From contig CALSOO010000004.1 in NCBI GenBank assembly GCA_943787985.1, forward strand, positions 1,302,001 to 1,366,000: a stretch of 64,000 nt of DNA. Direction: 5' to 3'. Position 1 is the first letter of the stretch; each line of letters opens with the position of its first letter. The notes below the pieces were generated by a model, which did no database searches, was not told where the DNA came from, and worked only from the letters and a program-made list of their open reading frames with translations. The position numbers and the translations under genes are program-made. The DNA is from an uncultured Paracoccaceae bacterium. Its GTDB lineage: Bacteria > Pseudomonadota > Alphaproteobacteria > Rhodobacterales > Rhodobacteraceae. Of this stretch, positions 1-10,692 are shown in pieces.

Positions 1-707
1 CCCCACGCGTTGACGTGGAACATCGGGACCACAGGCAACACGACATCCATCGCAGAGTTGCCGATGCAATCTTTGAGGTTGGAGGCGAACGCATGCAAAA
101 CAGTTGACCGGTGCGAATACAAGACGCCCTTGGGATTGCCTGTCGTCCCGGATGTGTAGCACAGGCTGGAGGCGGTGTTTTCGTCAAAGTCAGGCCACTC
201 GAAACCAGCGTCGGCATCCGCGATGAGCTCGTCGTAGAACGTGAGCCCTTCGATCTGGGCCGCCGCCGCGTCATCGCGCGCGTCCATCAAAACCACATGC
301 TCCAGTTTGGGGCATTTGTCGCGAATGGCGGCAACCAAAGGCACAAAGGTGGCGTCGATGAACAGCACTTTATCCTCGGCGTGGTTGATGATGTACACCA
401 ATTGCTCAGGGAACAAGCGCGGGTTGATTGTGTGGCAAACAAACCCTGCCCCGGATACGCCAAAATAGATCTCGAGGTGGCGGCGGTTGTTCCATGCGAT
501 CGTGGCGCAGCGCGCTTGCGGGTCCAGCCCCAGTTTGCTCAACGCGTCGCCCAACTTGTGCGCATTGGCTCCAACTTGTCCCCAAGTGGTGGTTTCTATT
601 CCGCCACCGGTGTTGACGGAATAGACTTCAGTTCCAGCATGATAGCGTGCAGCGTGATCCACAAGCGACGAAATGGTCAAAGCGGATGTCATCATTTGGC
701 CAAGCAT
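1..707 (-). CDS. Long-chain fatty-acyl-CoA ligase (AMP-binding), N-terminal part
   Basis: Partial gene: the start lies inside the window and the coding sequence runs off the left edge after about 235 codons of an expected 540 or so. ATG at 707-705 is preceded by a good ribosome site (AGGGAGG). The translation has the AMP-binding P-loop (SLCYTSGTTGNPKGVLYSH) and ends in the LPVVPMFHVNAWG motif typical of fatty-acyl-CoA synthetases. The family adenylates a carboxylic acid with ATP and transfers it to CoA. It is transcribed away from the thioesterase gene at 840, with 132 bases between them. The substrate cannot be told from this fragment. Confidence 0.9.
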   Translation of the reverse strand, partial: MLGQMMTSALTISSLVDHAARYHAGTEVYSVNTGGGIETTTWGQVGANAHKLGDALSKLGLDPQARCATIAWNNRRHLEIYFGVSGAGFVCHTINPRLFPEQLVYIINHAEDKVLFIDATFVPLVAAIRDKCPKLEHVVLMDARDDAAAAQIEGLTFYDELIADADAGFEWPDFDENTASSLCYTSGTTGNPKGVLYSHRSTVLHAFASNLKDCIGNSAMDVVLPVVPMFHVNAW

Positions 708-839
708 GGGCACCTCCCTAAATGTTGCGAAAGCCCGTGCCTGCGCATCATTTGCAAGCCAGACCTTTCCTTGCTTGCGACCCTGCCAAGGCGCGTCGCG
801 GCTTGCAAGCCTTGAGCGGGGTCGCTAACGAATAACGTT

Positions 840-1322
840 ATGTCAATCCCCTTTCACACCCGCCTCACCATTCACGAACAGACCGATGCCGGTGTTCTGG
901 AACCCGCAGCACTCGCGTTTGCGGACCGCGTGCATCACGATGATCTGGACGCCTTGCTGCATGTCAACAATGTGCGGTATTTTGTTTGGTTTGAACGCCT
1001 TAGAGTGCGCTTTATGCAAGATTACGCCATTGGAACGATCGGTGATCCCCAAAGCCCGCGTATTGTGGTGCGCAGCGCAGAGGTCCGGTATTTGCAAGAA
1101 ATGGTACGTGACGAGGTTTACATTATAACAACCCGTTGCACAGCGATGCGCCGCACGTCTTTGACCCTGCACCAAGCCATTTGGTCAGGTGGAACAAAAC
1201 GCGCAACGCTCGATTGTGTTATGGTGTTGTTGACACAAGACGGCAAAAACCGCGCCCCGATCCCCGAAGAGATCAAAGCCCGGTTGCGTCAAACCGACGG
1301 GGCTGTTGATCAAAGCCCATAG
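840..1322 (+). CDS. Acyl-CoA thioesterase, hotdog fold (4HBT/YbgC type)
   Basis: A 160-residue single hotdog domain, the usual size for the YbgC/4-hydroxybenzoyl-CoA thioesterase group. The active-site region is visible near residues 31-43 (HHDDLDALLHVNN), where the Asp and the HVNN stretch match the family. It would hydrolyse an acyl-CoA in the cytoplasm. It faces away from an acyl-CoA ligase, so the pair may act on the same acyl pool; that is inference. No strong Shine-Dalgarno is seen before the ATG. Confidence 0.82.
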   Translation: MSIPFHTRLTIHEQTDAGVLEPAALAFADRVHHDDLDALLHVNNVRYFVWFERLRVRFMQDYAIGTIGDPQSPRIVVRSAEVRYLQEMVRDEVYIITTRCTAMRRTSLTLHQAIWSGGTKRATLDCVMVLLTQDGKNRAPIPEEIKARLRQTDGAVDQSP

Positions 1323-1354
1323 CCAAACACCGTGGTTGGGTCAAAATCCGAAAC

Positions 1355-2956
1355 TTACCCGCGATTGCGATGGATAAAGTCCACCAAAGCCTGCGTTGAT
1401 CCGTCTTTGTCCGCAGCGCTTTGCGTCCCTTCAACGACAGGTTGGAGGGCTGTGGCCAGTTCCTTGCCCAACTCGACCCCCCATTGGTCAAACGAGTTGA
1501 TGCCCAAAATCACCCCCTCTACAAACACGCGGTGCTCGTAAAGCGCAATAATTTGCCCCAACACAAACGGGTCAAGTTTTGGATAGGCAAACGTCACAGA
1601 GGGGCGGTTTCCCGGGAAGCTGCGGTGCATCGCCTGCACGTCCAAGTCATCGCCCTTTACCCCTTTGGCGGCCATCATCGCGCGTGCCGTCTTAAAGGGG
1701 CGCCCCCGCATCAAGGCTTCGGATTGCGCAAGGCAATTGGCAACCAACAGATCATGGTGATGGGACAGATCGGGTTCGTGCCCTTCTGCCGCGATCATGA
1801 ATTCGCAAGGGATCACACGGGTGCCTTGGTGGATCAATTGATAAAAGGCATGTTGCCCGTTGGTGCCGGGCGCGCCCCAGACAACGGGGCCTGTGTGCTG
1901 CGTGGCATCTGTGCCGTTCATCTGCACGGACTTGCCGTTGCTTTCCATCTCAAGCTGTTGAAAATAGGCGGGCAATTGGCCAAGCCGTTGATCGTATGGC
2001 AAAACAGCGCGTGTAGCATGGCCGCAAATCTGGTTGTGCCAAATCCCTACAAGGGCGTGCATCAAGGGCATATTTTCCGCACCCTGTGCGGCGCGAAAAT
2101 GCACATCCATGGCTTCAGCTCCGCGCAAGAATGCGTCAAACGCACGGCGTCCGATGCCGATCATCAGGCTCAGTCCGATAGGCCCCCACAAGGAATAGCG
2201 CCCGCCGACCCAGTCTTCAAACCCGAACACCCGCTCTGCCGGAATACCAAAGGCGGCTGTTTTTTCCTCCGAGGTGCTAAGGGCTGCGAATTGTACAGTC
2301 GGGTCACCACCGCCCTCGGACATCCAGGCGCGCGCGGTGCGGGCATTGGTCATTGTCTCGATCGTTGTAAAGGTCTTGGAGGCGACAATCACAAGAGTGG
2401 TTTCTGGATCAAGCCCGCGCAACGTGTCCGAAACATCCGCGCCATCAACGTTGGACACAAAATGGACGCGCGGCCCGTCGTGATAGGGGCTGAGGGCTTG
2501 AACGGCCATGGCCGGACCCAAATCCGACCCCCCGATCCCGATGTTGATCACATCCGTGATTTGACCAGCACGCACGGTTTCGGCGTAATCCCCCATGCGG
2601 CGCAGGGTGGCCAGCACATCGGGCATGGCATCGGCACCATCGACGACAACAGGATCGCCGGAGAAATTGCGCAACGCCGTGTGTAAAACGGCGCGCCCTT
2701 CGGTTTCATTGATGATTGCGCCGCTGAACATCGCATCACGGCGTTCATTCACACCAGCTTTGTCTGCCAATGACAGCAATGCCGCGCGTGTCGCGGCATC
2801 GATGTTGGTTTTGGAGTAGTCAAACAACATACCGGACGTCTCGCAACGGAAAACCTCCGCCCTTGAAGGGTCATCAAACAAGGACAGGATCGTGCGGTCC
2901 CCGACGTGATCAAAGCGGTCTTGGAGTGCGGCCCATGCGGATGTCGTGTCTGTCAT
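1355..2956 (-). CDS. pgi: Glucose-6-phosphate isomerase
   Basis: Interconverts glucose 6-phosphate and fructose 6-phosphate. The 533-residue protein has the sugar-phosphate loop [12 protein letters not shown] (about 136-147), the first PGI signature region [18 protein letters not shown] and the second signature ending [12 protein letters not shown] near the C terminus. The frame stays open upstream to 3151, but that extension lies within pgl; the family-like start MTDTTSAW uses ATG 2956-2954. That ATG shares one base with the pgl stop (TAATG), so translation is probably coupled. Last gene of the zwf-pgl-pgi operon. Confidence 0.97.
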   Translation of the reverse strand: MTDTTSAWAALQDRFDHVGDRTILSLFDDPSRAEVFRCETSGMLFDYSKTNIDAATRAALLSLADKAGVNERRDAMFSGAIINETEGRAVLHTALRNFSGDPVVVDGADAMPDVLATLRRMGDYAETVRAGQITDVINIGIGGSDLGPAMAVQALSPYHDGPRVHFVSNVDGADVSDTLRGLDPETTLVIVASKTFTTIETMTNARTARAWMSEGGGDPTVQFAALSTSEEKTAAFGIPAERVFGFEDWVGGRYSLWGPIGLSLMIGIGRRAFDAFLRGAEAMDVHFRAAQGAENMPLMHALVGIWHNQICGHATRAVLPYDQRLGQLPAYFQQLEMESNGKSVQMNGTDATQHTGPVVWGAPGTNGQHAFYQLIHQGTRVIPCEFMIAAEGHEPDLSHHHDLLVANCLAQSEALMRGRPFKTARAMMAAKGVKGDDLDVQAMHRSFPGNRPSVTFAYPKLDPFVLGQIIALYEHRVFVEGVILGINSFDQWGVELGKELATALQPVVEGTQSAADKDGSTQALVDFIHRNRG

Positions 2957-3624
2957 TATGCTGCCCAATGTATCACTGCGCCTTTCAGGATCGTGCTTAC
3001 CGGAGCCTCTTCGGGAAGCGCTCCAAGGGCCGCGTCCAAAGCGGCGCGTTTCGTTTCGCCAAAGATGATAAGGTGTTTTGTCGGCGCAGAATTGAGGGCG
3101 CGCGCGCTCAATGTGACGCGCGGTTCCTGGCCTTGTGCGAGTATGGGACATAGCGCGGGTGCATCAGGGGCCAATGCAGCGCTCAAGCCTTCTGCCTTGG
3201 GAAATAGGGACGCTGTGTGCATATCCGCCCCCATGCCAAGGACAGCAATAGACAACGGCAGGTCATCCTCCAGCGCGGCGCTGACAGTTTTTGCCCCGTC
3301 TTGCGGCGTGGCGCCCTCGATGTGGAACGGGACAAATGTCGCCGCCGCCGCGCGGTTCACAAACAGGCGCGCGCGCAGCAATCCGGCGTTCGAGCGGGCG
3401 TGATCCACCGGCACCCAGCGTTCATCCGTCAGCATCACCCGCACCCGCGACCAATCCAGATCAGCGGCGCAGAGAATATCAAAAATCGGCCCCGGCGTTG
3501 TTCCGCCCGGTACGGCCAATGTTGCGGTGTCACGCCCCAAAAGGGCTGTGTTCAGGTCGCTGACCAAATGGTTGGCCACATCCATGACCAGCATTTCGCG
3601 GTCTGCATATTCTTTAACGTTCAT
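2956..3624 (-). CDS. pgl: 6-phosphogluconolactonase
   Basis: Hydrolyses 6-phosphogluconolactone made by Zwf, the second step of the oxidative pentose-phosphate and Entner-Doudoroff routes. The 222-residue protein shows the SugNAc-isomerase-type motifs PGGTTPGP (39-46) and LTDERWVP (65-72). I chose ATG 3624-3622, which overlaps the zwf stop in an ATGA junction; an in-frame ATG 18 bases upstream would lie inside zwf and lacks family support. Middle gene of the operon. Confidence 0.95.
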   Translation of the reverse strand: MNVKEYADREMLVMDVANHLVSDLNTALLGRDTATLAVPGGTTPGPIFDILCAADLDWSRVRVMLTDERWVPVDHARSNAGLLRARLFVNRAAAATFVPFHIEGATPQDGAKTVSAALEDDLPLSIAVLGMGADMHTASLFPKAEGLSAALAPDAPALCPILAQGQEPRVTLSARALNSAPTKHLIIFGETKRAALDAALGALPEEAPVSTILKGAVIHWAA

Positions 3625-5078
3625 GAGTTCACCTCGCGCCACGCCCGCCCGTCGCGGGCCAGCAGTTGTTCGGAATCGGTCGGGCCTGCACTGTTGGACG
3701 CATAGGGTTTTGGAACGTCACCGCGCGCGGTCCAGCCGTTGATGATGGGGTCAGTCCACGCCCACGCTGCCTCAACTTCGTCCCCTCTCATAAATAGGGT
3801 CTGGTTGCCACGAATGACATCCATAATCAGGCGTTCGTATGCATCCGGCGGATCGCCGCCGTCCTCGCCCAAAGCTTCGGCAAAACTCATGTCTAGTGGC
3901 ACATCAACCAAACGCATCCCTCCGGGGCCGGGTTCCTTGATGGTCACCCCCAAGGTGATCCCCTCGTCCGGCTGCAAACGGATTGACAGAACGTTGCGGT
4001 GATCCCCCGCCTGCTCATCAAAGATCGAGTGGTTGCGTGCCTTATAAACAACCGTAATTTCGCTATAGCGTGTGGACATGCGTTTGCCGGTGCGCAAATA
4101 AAACGGAATGCCCGCCCAACGCCAGTTCGATATCCCGATCTTCATCGCCACAAAGCTTTCGGTCTTGGAGCGCGGATCATTCACCGCACTGCGATAATCG
4201 GGGGCATCCGCAGAGGCGTCATACTGCCCGCGTACGATGTGATGCGGCTCGACAGGATCTAGGGCCCGGATGACTTTCAGTTTCTCGTCCCGGACGGCGT
4301 CAGGTTCGAACTGTGCGGGGGGTTCCATCGCGATGAGACACAACAATTGCATCAAGTGGTTCTGGACCATATCGCGCATGGCGCCAGATTTGTCATAATA
4401 CTCGCCGCGCCCACCAACGCCAACGGTCTCCGAGACGGTGATCTGAATGTGATCCACGTATTGCGCGTTCCAAAGCGGTTCAAACAAGGTGTTGCCAAAC
4501 CGGACAGCCATCAAGTTTTGAACGGTTTCTTTACCAAGATAGTGATCGATGCGGTAAATCTGGCTTTCCTTGAAGTGCTCGGCGAGCGAAGCGTTCAGTG
4601 CTTTTGCGGTTTCCAGATCGCGACCAAAAGGTTTCTCGACCACAATGCGGCTGTCGGAATCAGCGAGGCCATGCAGCTGCAAGCGTTCGGCCAGATCGCC
4701 GAACAACCCGGGCGCGACAGAGAAATAAAACGCGCGGACCCGCGCGCTGTCAGGCAAATGCTGTGCCAGTTCGGGCCAGCCGTTCTCGCCACGCGCATCA
4801 ATCGGAATATAGTCCATTTGCTTTAAAAACGCATCCAGAGTGCCATCTTCACAGTCGCGACCGCCACCGAACTCCTCGATCGCATCGCGCACGAAATCGC
4901 GGTAGCCTGCACTGTCCATATCAGTGCGCGCAGCGCCTATGACCCGCGCATCGCGTGGCATTTGCCCCGCGCAGTAGCGACGAAACAGGCCTGGCAAAAT
5001 CTTGCGGCGGGCCAGATCACCCGTGCCGCCGAAAATCACCAAATCAAATGTGTCCACTGGAATAACGCGAGATACCAT
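3621..5078 (-). CDS. zwf: Glucose-6-phosphate 1-dehydrogenase
   Basis: Oxidises glucose 6-phosphate to the lactone with NAD(P)+. The 485-residue protein has the N-terminal nucleotide-binding GGTGDLARRK (17-26) and the catalytic RIDHYLGKE motif (176-184) in the usual places. First gene of a three-gene operon with ATGA and TAATG junctions. A ribosome site (AGGG) lies 9 bases before the ATG. Two palindromes, 40 and 74 bases upstream of the start, are probable repressor sites and suggest control by sugar acid or glucose status. Confidence 0.97.
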   Translation of the reverse strand: MVSRVIPVDTFDLVIFGGTGDLARRKILPGLFRRYCAGQMPRDARVIGAARTDMDSAGYRDFVRDAIEEFGGGRDCEDGTLDAFLKQMDYIPIDARGENGWPELAQHLPDSARVRAFYFSVAPGLFGDLAERLQLHGLADSDSRIVVEKPFGRDLETAKALNASLAEHFKESQIYRIDHYLGKETVQNLMAVRFGNTLFEPLWNAQYVDHIQITVSETVGVGGRGEYYDKSGAMRDMVQNHLMQLLCLIAMEPPAQFEPDAVRDEKLKVIRALDPVEPHHIVRGQYDASADAPDYRSAVNDPRSKTESFVAMKIGISNWRWAGIPFYLRTGKRMSTRYSEITVVYKARNHSIFDEQAGDHRNVLSIRLQPDEGITLGVTIKEPGPGGMRLVDVPLDMSFAEALGEDGGDPPDAYERLIMDVIRGNQTLFMRGDEVEAAWAWTDPIINGWTARGDVPKPYASNSAGPTDSEQLLARDGRAWREVNS

Positions 5079-5117
5079 GACGATTGCCCTTTTTTGACGG
5101 CGACTGAAGATGATTTA

Positions 5118-5131
5118 TGTTATCGCTAACA
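5118..5131. promoter_or_regulatory. LacI/GntR-like palindromic operator upstream of zwf
   Basis: TGTTATCGCTAACA has perfect five-base arms (TGTTA/TAACA) around TCGC, close to sites bound by LacI-family sugar regulators such as enterobacterial gluconate repressor GntR. It lies 40 bases upstream of the zwf ATG, where a repressor could block the promoter. The regulator is not in the window. Confidence 0.55.
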
Positions 5132-5151
5132 CGCACTACATTGTCTGTTCT

Positions 5152-5163
5152 TGTTGCGCAACA
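5152..5163. promoter_or_regulatory. Second palindrome upstream of zwf (TGTTGCGCAACA)
   Basis: A perfect 12-base palindrome 74 bases upstream of zwf and about 107 bases upstream of the divergent radical SAM gene. Its centre is 33 bases from that of the first palindrome, about three helical turns, so both could be bound on one face of the DNA. Confidence 0.4.
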
Positions 5164-5269
5164 TAAACGCGAAACTTCACAATACTGTCAAAGGGCAAGG
5201 CATGGGTTTTTTCCTGCGCGCGTTTAAGATAACTTTAAGCGACGATGTGACCCAGCAAACAGGTGCCTG

Positions 5270-6220
5270 ATGAAAGATCTCGATACGCCCGCCAATTTTG
5301 GCAAATTTCAGGACCCTCGCCGCACCGCCAAGGGCGAAGAACGGGCAAGCGTGGCTCTGAACAATCCGGGTACGCTTTGGTTCAACACAGGTACATTGTG
5401 CAACATCGAATGCGTCAATTGCTATATCGAAAGCAGTCCGTCCAATGACCGGCTTGTCTATATAACGGCGGACGAGGTGCAGGCGTATCTGGACCAGATT
5501 GTAGACCGTGCATGGCCCGTTCGGGAAATAGCGTTTACAGGCGGTGAACCCTTCATGAACCCTCAAATGATCGAAATCGCCCGTTGTGCGTTGGCCGCGG
5601 GGTATGAAGTGCTGATCCTGACAAACGCAATGCGTCCGATGATGCGCAAAACGGTGCAAGCGGGGCTGCTGGAATTGCACGCCGCTTACCCCGATAAACT
5701 GACCCTGCGCATATCTGTGGACCACTTCCGGCCGGATTTGCACGACGCAGAGCGGGGCGCCGGTGCTTTTGACAAAACTGTCGCTGGCATGGCGTGGCTG
5801 CGCGATCACGGATTTCGTATGGCCGTTGCAGGGCGCTCTGTGTTTGCCGACAGCGACGAAGACAGCCGCGCAGGCTATGCGGGTTTTTATGCGGAACACG
5901 GATTTGACATCGACGCGCAACATCCGGGCATGACGGTTTTGTTTCCCGAGATGGACGAAAACGTGGACGTGCCGGAAATCACGACGGCCTGCTGGGGGAT
6001 TCTCGACACGTCGCCAGACGCGGTCATGTGTGCCTCAAGCCGCATGGTGGTCAAACGCAAAGGGGCTACAAGCCCTTCTGTGTTGGCTTGCACGCTTTTG
6101 CCCTATGACCGCGCGTTCGAGTTGGGCACAACCCTTGAGGCCGCCGAGCAAGACGTCGCTCTCAATCACCCCCATTGCGCCAAATTCTGCGTCTTGGGCG
6201 GGGCAAGCTGCTCTGCCTGA
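5270..6220 (+). CDS. Radical SAM enzyme of unknown function
   Basis: The radical SAM cluster motif is C44-x3-C48-x2-C51 (CNIECVNC), followed by GGEP at 91-94, which contacts SAM. The last 17 residues hold a second cysteine set, C303-x3-C307-x6-C314, and there are further Cys residues in the TACWG and VLAC regions, so an auxiliary iron-sulfur cluster is plausible. Length is 316 residues. AGGTG lies before the ATG. It is transcribed away from zwf and followed by gyrA. I do not recognise the subfamily; the chemistry could be peptide or small-molecule modification. Confidence 0.85.
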   Translation: MKDLDTPANFGKFQDPRRTAKGEERASVALNNPGTLWFNTGTLCNIECVNCYIESSPSNDRLVYITADEVQAYLDQIVDRAWPVREIAFTGGEPFMNPQMIEIARCALAAGYEVLILTNAMRPMMRKTVQAGLLELHAAYPDKLTLRISVDHFRPDLHDAERGAGAFDKTVAGMAWLRDHGFRMAVAGRSVFADSDEDSRAGYAGFYAEHGFDIDAQHPGMTVLFPEMDENVDVPEITTACWGILDTSPDAVMCASSRMVVKRKGATSPSVLACTLLPYDRAFELGTTLEAAEQDVALNHPHCAKFCVLGGASCSA

Positions 6221-6316
6221 CCGCATCTAATTTGCGTCGTCCCATTGCACATCATCTATGCTCTCTGATAGAGTTTGCACCAAGATATAGATGCAACAAG
6301 ACATCGGGACAGCAAC

Positions 6317-9085
6317 GTGAACGATACGCCAGAACCCCCTGAAAACGATGATGAAATGCGCCCTGAACGCCCTGTTTATGACGGGCCGAGCGTCACAATC
6401 GAACACGAGATGCGCACGTCCTATCTGGACTATGCCATGTCCGTCATCGTCAGCCGTGCGATTCCCGACCTGCGTGACGGGTTAAAACCGGTTCACCGCC
6501 GCATTCTTTATGCGATGTATGAAACCAACAACTCTCACGACAAGTCCTACCGCAAATCAGCCCGCCCCGTCGGGGATGTGATGGGGAAATACCACCCGCA
6601 CGGCGATTCCGCGATCTATGATGCGCTGGTGCGGATGGCACAGGATTTTTCGATGTCCTTGCCCCTTCTTGATGGTCAGGGCAACTTTGGCTCCATGGAC
6701 GGCGATAATGCGGCGGCCATGCGCTACACCGAAGTGCGTATGGACAAGCCTGCGGCCTTCCTGCTTGCGGATATCGACAAAGACACCGTTGATTTTCAAG
6801 ACAACTATGATGGCAAAGACCGCGAACCAAGCGTGCTTCCTGCCCGTTTCCCCAACATGCTGGTCAACGGCGCTGGCGGTATTGCGGTCGGCATGGCCAC
6901 CAACATTCCGCCGCACAATCTGGGCGAAGTGATCGATGCGACACTGGCCTTGATCGAAGAACCAGACCTCAGCTCTGAAGATTTGATCGAATATGTGCCG
7001 GGGCCTGACTTCCCGACGGGGGGGATCATGCTGGGCCGTACAGGTGCGCGCAAAGCCTACCTTGAAGGACGCGGCAGTGTTATTGTCCGTGCCAAGACAC
7101 GCATCGAAGAGATTAGGAAAGACCGCTACGCCATTGTTCTTGATGAGATTCCCTATCAAGTGAACAAGGCCACAATGATTGAGCGCATCGCCGAAGCTGC
7201 CCGCGACAAAAAGATCGAAGGCATCGCGCATGTGCAGGACGAATCCGACCGCAACGGTGTGCGCGTGGTTGTTGAACTCAAGCGCGACGCAACTGCCGAG
7301 GTGGTTCTGAACCAACTGTTCCGGTTCACGCCGATGCAAACCTATTTCGGGTGCAACATGCTGGCCTTGAACGGCGGAAAGCCGGAGCAACTCACCTTGC
7401 GCCGCTTCTTGACGTCGTTCATCGACTTCCGCGAAGAAGTTGTGGCGCGCCGCACAGCCTTTATGCTGCGCAAGGCCCGCGAACGCAGTCACATCCTGTG
7501 TGGGTTGGCGGTCGCTGTCACAAACGTCGACGAAATCGTCGCAACCATCCGTAAATCAGCCGACGCCGCCGAAGCACGCAGCGCCTTGATGACGCGTCCT
7601 TGGCCAGCCGAAGACATTCTGCCCTATATCGCACTGATCGATGATCCGACCCACACGGCCAACGACGACGGCACCTACAATCTGTCAGAGGCACAAGCCC
7701 GCGCAATCCTTGAATTGCGTCTGCAACGTCTCACCCAGATCGGGGTCAAGGAAGTGACCGACGAACTTGAAGAGTTGGCAGGTAAGATCAAGGAATACCT
7801 CGAAATTCTTGGATCACGTGAACGGATTATGGGCATCATTTCCGATGAGTTGACAGAAATTCGCGACCAATTCGCCGTCCCCCGCCGCACATTGATTGTG
7901 GACTGGTCAGGTGACATGGATGACGAGGATCTGATCGAGCGCGAAGACATGGTCGTGACCGTGACCTCTGGCGGCTACATCAAACGCACACCGCTTGTCG
8001 ATTTCCGCGCCCAAAAGCGTGGCGGCAAAGGTGTCGCTGGTATGCAAACCAAAGAAGAAGACGTCATTACCACCCTCTTCGTGGCCAATACACACACCCA
8101 ACTGCTGTTCTTCACAACAGATGGCATGGTGTACAAACTCAAAACATGGCGCTTGCCGCAAGGGGGACGCACCTCCAAAGGCAAGGCGATTGTCAACATT
8201 CTGCCCATCCCCGTTGGCGTGTCGATCGCGGCGATCATGCCCGTCGATCGCGATGAAAAAGAGTGGGACGATCTGCAGGTTGTGTTTGCGACATCAGCAG
8301 GTACGGTACGGCGCAACAAACTGTCCGATTTCACCAATGTGAAGTCCAACGGTAAAATTGCGATGAAGTTCGAAGAAGAACACGCAGAAACCACGCTCAT
8401 CAACGCGCGAATCGCGTCCAACGATGATGATGTGATGTTGGTCACCAATTCAGGGCGGGCCATCCGCTTTCCTGCCACGGATGTACGGGTGTTCAACTCC
8501 CGTAACTCCGTCGGGGTGCGCGGCGTTAAGCTTAACAAAGACGACACAGTGGTCTCTATGTCGATCATCCGGCACTTCGACGCGACATCAGATGAGCGTG
8601 CAGCTTACCTGAAAATGCGCCGCGCGATGGCTGGGTTGGCAGATGATGCTGAAGTGGCGGATGAAGAAGAAGGCAATGCAAACACGCAACTGCCTCAAGA
8701 GCGTTACGCAGAGATGTCAGCGGCGGAAAACTTAATCCTGACAATCACGGCGCAAGGTTCTGGTAAGCTGTCGTCCAGCCATGACTATCCAGTGCGGGGA
8801 CGCGGGGGCATGGGCGTGACTGCCATGGACAAAGCCATGCGCGGCGGCCAGATTGTGGCATCCTTCCCTGTGGAAATGGACGACCAGATCATGCTGGCAA
8901 CGTCCAAGGGGCAATCCATCCGCGTTCCGGTTGACGGGATCAGCTTCCGCTCCCGCAGCGCAGGTGGGGTCAAAGTCTTCAATACAGGCAAGAATGAAGT
9001 CGTCGTCAGCGTCGCATGGATCGCAGATCAAAGTGATGCAGAGGGTGACACGGACGGTGACGATACAGGCGAAGCGGAAAGCTAA
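6317..9085 (+). CDS. gyrA: DNA gyrase subunit A
   Basis: The breakage-reunion subunit of DNA gyrase. I place the start at GTG 6317 ([10 protein letters not shown], 922 residues), as in related proteins; an in-frame TTG at 6275 would add 14 residues. The catalytic tyrosine is Y137 (AAMRYTEV). The quinolone region reads [12 protein letters not shown] with Ser98 and Asp102, the sensitive form. The GyrA box in the C-terminal domain is QKRGGKG, which separates it from ParC. The tail is acidic. A strong terminator follows. Confidence 0.97.
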   Translation: MNDTPEPPENDDEMRPERPVYDGPSVTIEHEMRTSYLDYAMSVIVSRAIPDLRDGLKPVHRRILYAMYETNNSHDKSYRKSARPVGDVMGKYHPHGDSAIYDALVRMAQDFSMSLPLLDGQGNFGSMDGDNAAAMRYTEVRMDKPAAFLLADIDKDTVDFQDNYDGKDREPSVLPARFPNMLVNGAGGIAVGMATNIPPHNLGEVIDATLALIEEPDLSSEDLIEYVPGPDFPTGGIMLGRTGARKAYLEGRGSVIVRAKTRIEEIRKDRYAIVLDEIPYQVNKATMIERIAEAARDKKIEGIAHVQDESDRNGVRVVVELKRDATAEVVLNQLFRFTPMQTYFGCNMLALNGGKPEQLTLRRFLTSFIDFREEVVARRTAFMLRKARERSHILCGLAVAVTNVDEIVATIRKSADAAEARSALMTRPWPAEDILPYIALIDDPTHTANDDGTYNLSEAQARAILELRLQRLTQIGVKEVTDELEELAGKIKEYLEILGSRERIMGIISDELTEIRDQFAVPRRTLIVDWSGDMDDEDLIEREDMVVTVTSGGYIKRTPLVDFRAQKRGGKGVAGMQTKEEDVITTLFVANTHTQLLFFTTDGMVYKLKTWRLPQGGRTSKGKAIVNILPIPVGVSIAAIMPVDRDEKEWDDLQVVFATSAGTVRRNKLSDFTNVKSNGKIAMKFEEEHAETTLINARIASNDDDVMLVTNSGRAIRFPATDVRVFNSRNSVGVRGVKLNKDDTVVSMSIIRHFDATSDERAAYLKMRRAMAGLADDAEVADEEEGNANTQLPQERYAEMSAAENLILTITAQGSGKLSSSHDYPVRGRGGMGVTAMDKAMRGGQIVASFPVEMDDQIMLATSKGQSIRVPVDGISFRSRSAGGVKVFNTGKNEVVVSVAWIADQSDAEGDTDGDDTGEAES

Positions 9086-9127
9086 ACCTTTGACTTAAAA
9101 TAAAATATCATCGCCACCAGATGAACA

Positions 9128-9168
9128 AAAAGCGGCGCGCCCTCCCAAGGACGCGCCGCTTTCGTTTT
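9128..9168 (+). terminator. Rho-independent terminator of gyrA
   Basis: A GC-rich stem (AAAGCGGCGCG paired with CGCGCCGCTTT) with a loop of about 12 bases, followed by TTTCGTTTT. It begins 43 bases after the gyrA stop and lies before the convergent carboxypeptidase gene. Confidence 0.85.
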
Positions 9169-9210
9169 GCCAATCAAAAATGGAATGCAGGCTTTGCCTG
9201 CGCCTTTGGA

Positions 9211-10689
9211 TCAAGTCAGCTTGTAAATATCGCTGAATTTGGTCTTGAGATAAGACAACAAAGGCGCCGAGCTTGGCGTCATGCCACTGGCCTGTGCAAT
9301 GACGTCACGTGGTTCATACAGCCCGCCGTGTGTTTGCACTGCATTGCGCAACCATCCCGTCGCCGCAGAGGTTTCCCCCTTGGCCAAATCCGTCGCAAGG
9401 TCTGGCAGCGCCGCTTGCATCGCCTCGTTCAAACACCCCGCATAGACGTTGCCCAATGAGTACGTCGGGAAGTATCCGAACAATCCGACAGGCCAATGCA
9501 CGTCTTGCAGAACCCCGTTCGAGGGTTTGACGACAGCATATCCGAAATCCGCTTCAAAACGGTCATTCCAAGCGGCTTCGAGGTCCTCAACCGCCAAATC
9601 TCCCGACATCAAAGCGCGTTCGAGATCAAAGCGGAGCACGACATGCAAATTATACTGCACCTCATCCGCTTCGGTCCGGATGTAGCCGTCGTTCACGCGG
9701 TTCACAGCACCGTAAAACGCATCCGCATCTTCAACCCCAAAGTCGCCAAAGGCCTCGATCATCTGCCCGTAAAGCCAACCGGTAAACGCACGACTGCGCC
9801 CGATCTGGTTTTCGTAGATACGGCTTTGGCTTTCATGCACACCCATCGAAACACCGTTGCCCAACGGGGTTAGCAAGTAATCACGGTCGATGTTCTGCTC
9901 ATAGCAGGCGTGTCCGACCTCATGGATTGTCGAGTAAAAACAATTGAATGGATCACGCTCTGATGTCCGCGTCGTAATACGCACGTCCAAACCGGACCCG
10001 GAGCTGAAGGGGTGGACAGCTTTGTCCACACGTCCGTGGCTCATATCGTAGCCGAATGTCTTGGCCAGCAAGCGCGTCAACTTCATCTGCTTGCCTTCAT
10101 CAAAGCGTCCCTCCAGCGCAGCAGGCGCTTCGGCGTCTTTGATGGCCGCCCGCAACGCTGTCAGTTCGGGGCGCATTTCGCCAAACATCGCCTCAAGGTC
10201 GGCGCCCGTTGTTCCCGGTTCATAGTCCGCCAACATCGCATCATAAACATCACCGCCCGCGGACAACGCTTGCCCTTCCCAGCGCTTGAGTTTGATGACC
10301 TCTTCAAACGTTGGCAAAAACGCAGCGACATCGTTGTTTTCCCGCGCTTCCGCCCATGTGCCCTGCGCTGTGGATGTCACCCGCGCCAGGGTCGCGGCCA
10401 GATCCGCGGGCACTTTGTTTGTACGCTCAAAACTGCGTTTGATGTGGCGCACCTGGGCTTGTCCGGTGGCGTCCAGCTCCGCGACATCCACCGCAGCCAG
10501 CCAGTCCCCGACACGCGGATCACTGCGCCGTGCGTGCAAAACACTTTCGATAGCGGCCATTTCTTCACCGCGTTGCGGGGCTGCCCCGCGCGGCATCATC
10601 GTTTCCTGATCCCACCCCAAACGGCCGGCAATCTGGCTCAATGCCATCGTCTCACGCGCATGCGCCAACAGGTCGTCATAAGCACTCAT
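9211..10689 (-). CDS. M32-family carboxypeptidase (Taq type)
   Basis: A zinc metallocarboxypeptidase that removes C-terminal amino acids from peptides in the cytoplasm. The 492-residue length is typical. The zinc motif HEVGH is at 256-260, and the family-specific HPF (226-228) and DVRIT (235-239) motifs are present. No signal peptide. The ATG lies three bases after the ctaA stop, with GAGG inside the ctaA end as ribosome site, so the two genes are co-transcribed. Confidence 0.93.
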   Translation of the reverse strand: MSAYDDLLAHARETMALSQIAGRLGWDQETMMPRGAAPQRGEEMAAIESVLHARRSDPRVGDWLAAVDVAELDATGQAQVRHIKRSFERTNKVPADLAATLARVTSTAQGTWAEARENNDVAAFLPTFEEVIKLKRWEGQALSAGGDVYDAMLADYEPGTTGADLEAMFGEMRPELTALRAAIKDAEAPAALEGRFDEGKQMKLTRLLAKTFGYDMSHGRVDKAVHPFSSGSGLDVRITTRTSERDPFNCFYSTIHEVGHACYEQNIDRDYLLTPLGNGVSMGVHESQSRIYENQIGRSRAFTGWLYGQMIEAFGDFGVEDADAFYGAVNRVNDGYIRTEADEVQYNLHVVLRFDLERALMSGDLAVEDLEAAWNDRFEADFGYAVVKPSNGVLQDVHWPVGLFGYFPTYSLGNVYAGCLNEAMQAALPDLATDLAKGETSAATGWLRNAVQTHGGLYEPRDVIAQASGMTPSSAPLLSYLKTKFSDIYKLT

Positions 10690-10692
10690 AGA

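Noticed and set aside
111..815. Plus-strand open frame of 234 codons at the left edge
   Set aside because: It is antisense to a recognisable AMP-binding ligase running off the edge on the minus strand.
1421..2686. Long plus-strand open frame (421 codons) opposite pgi
   Set aside because: An antisense frame of a high-GC gene; the minus-strand product is clearly Pgi.
6317..9085. parC as an alternative to gyrA
   Set aside because: The GyrA-box QKRGGKG and the full six-blade C-terminal domain fit GyrA; ParC of this group is shorter.
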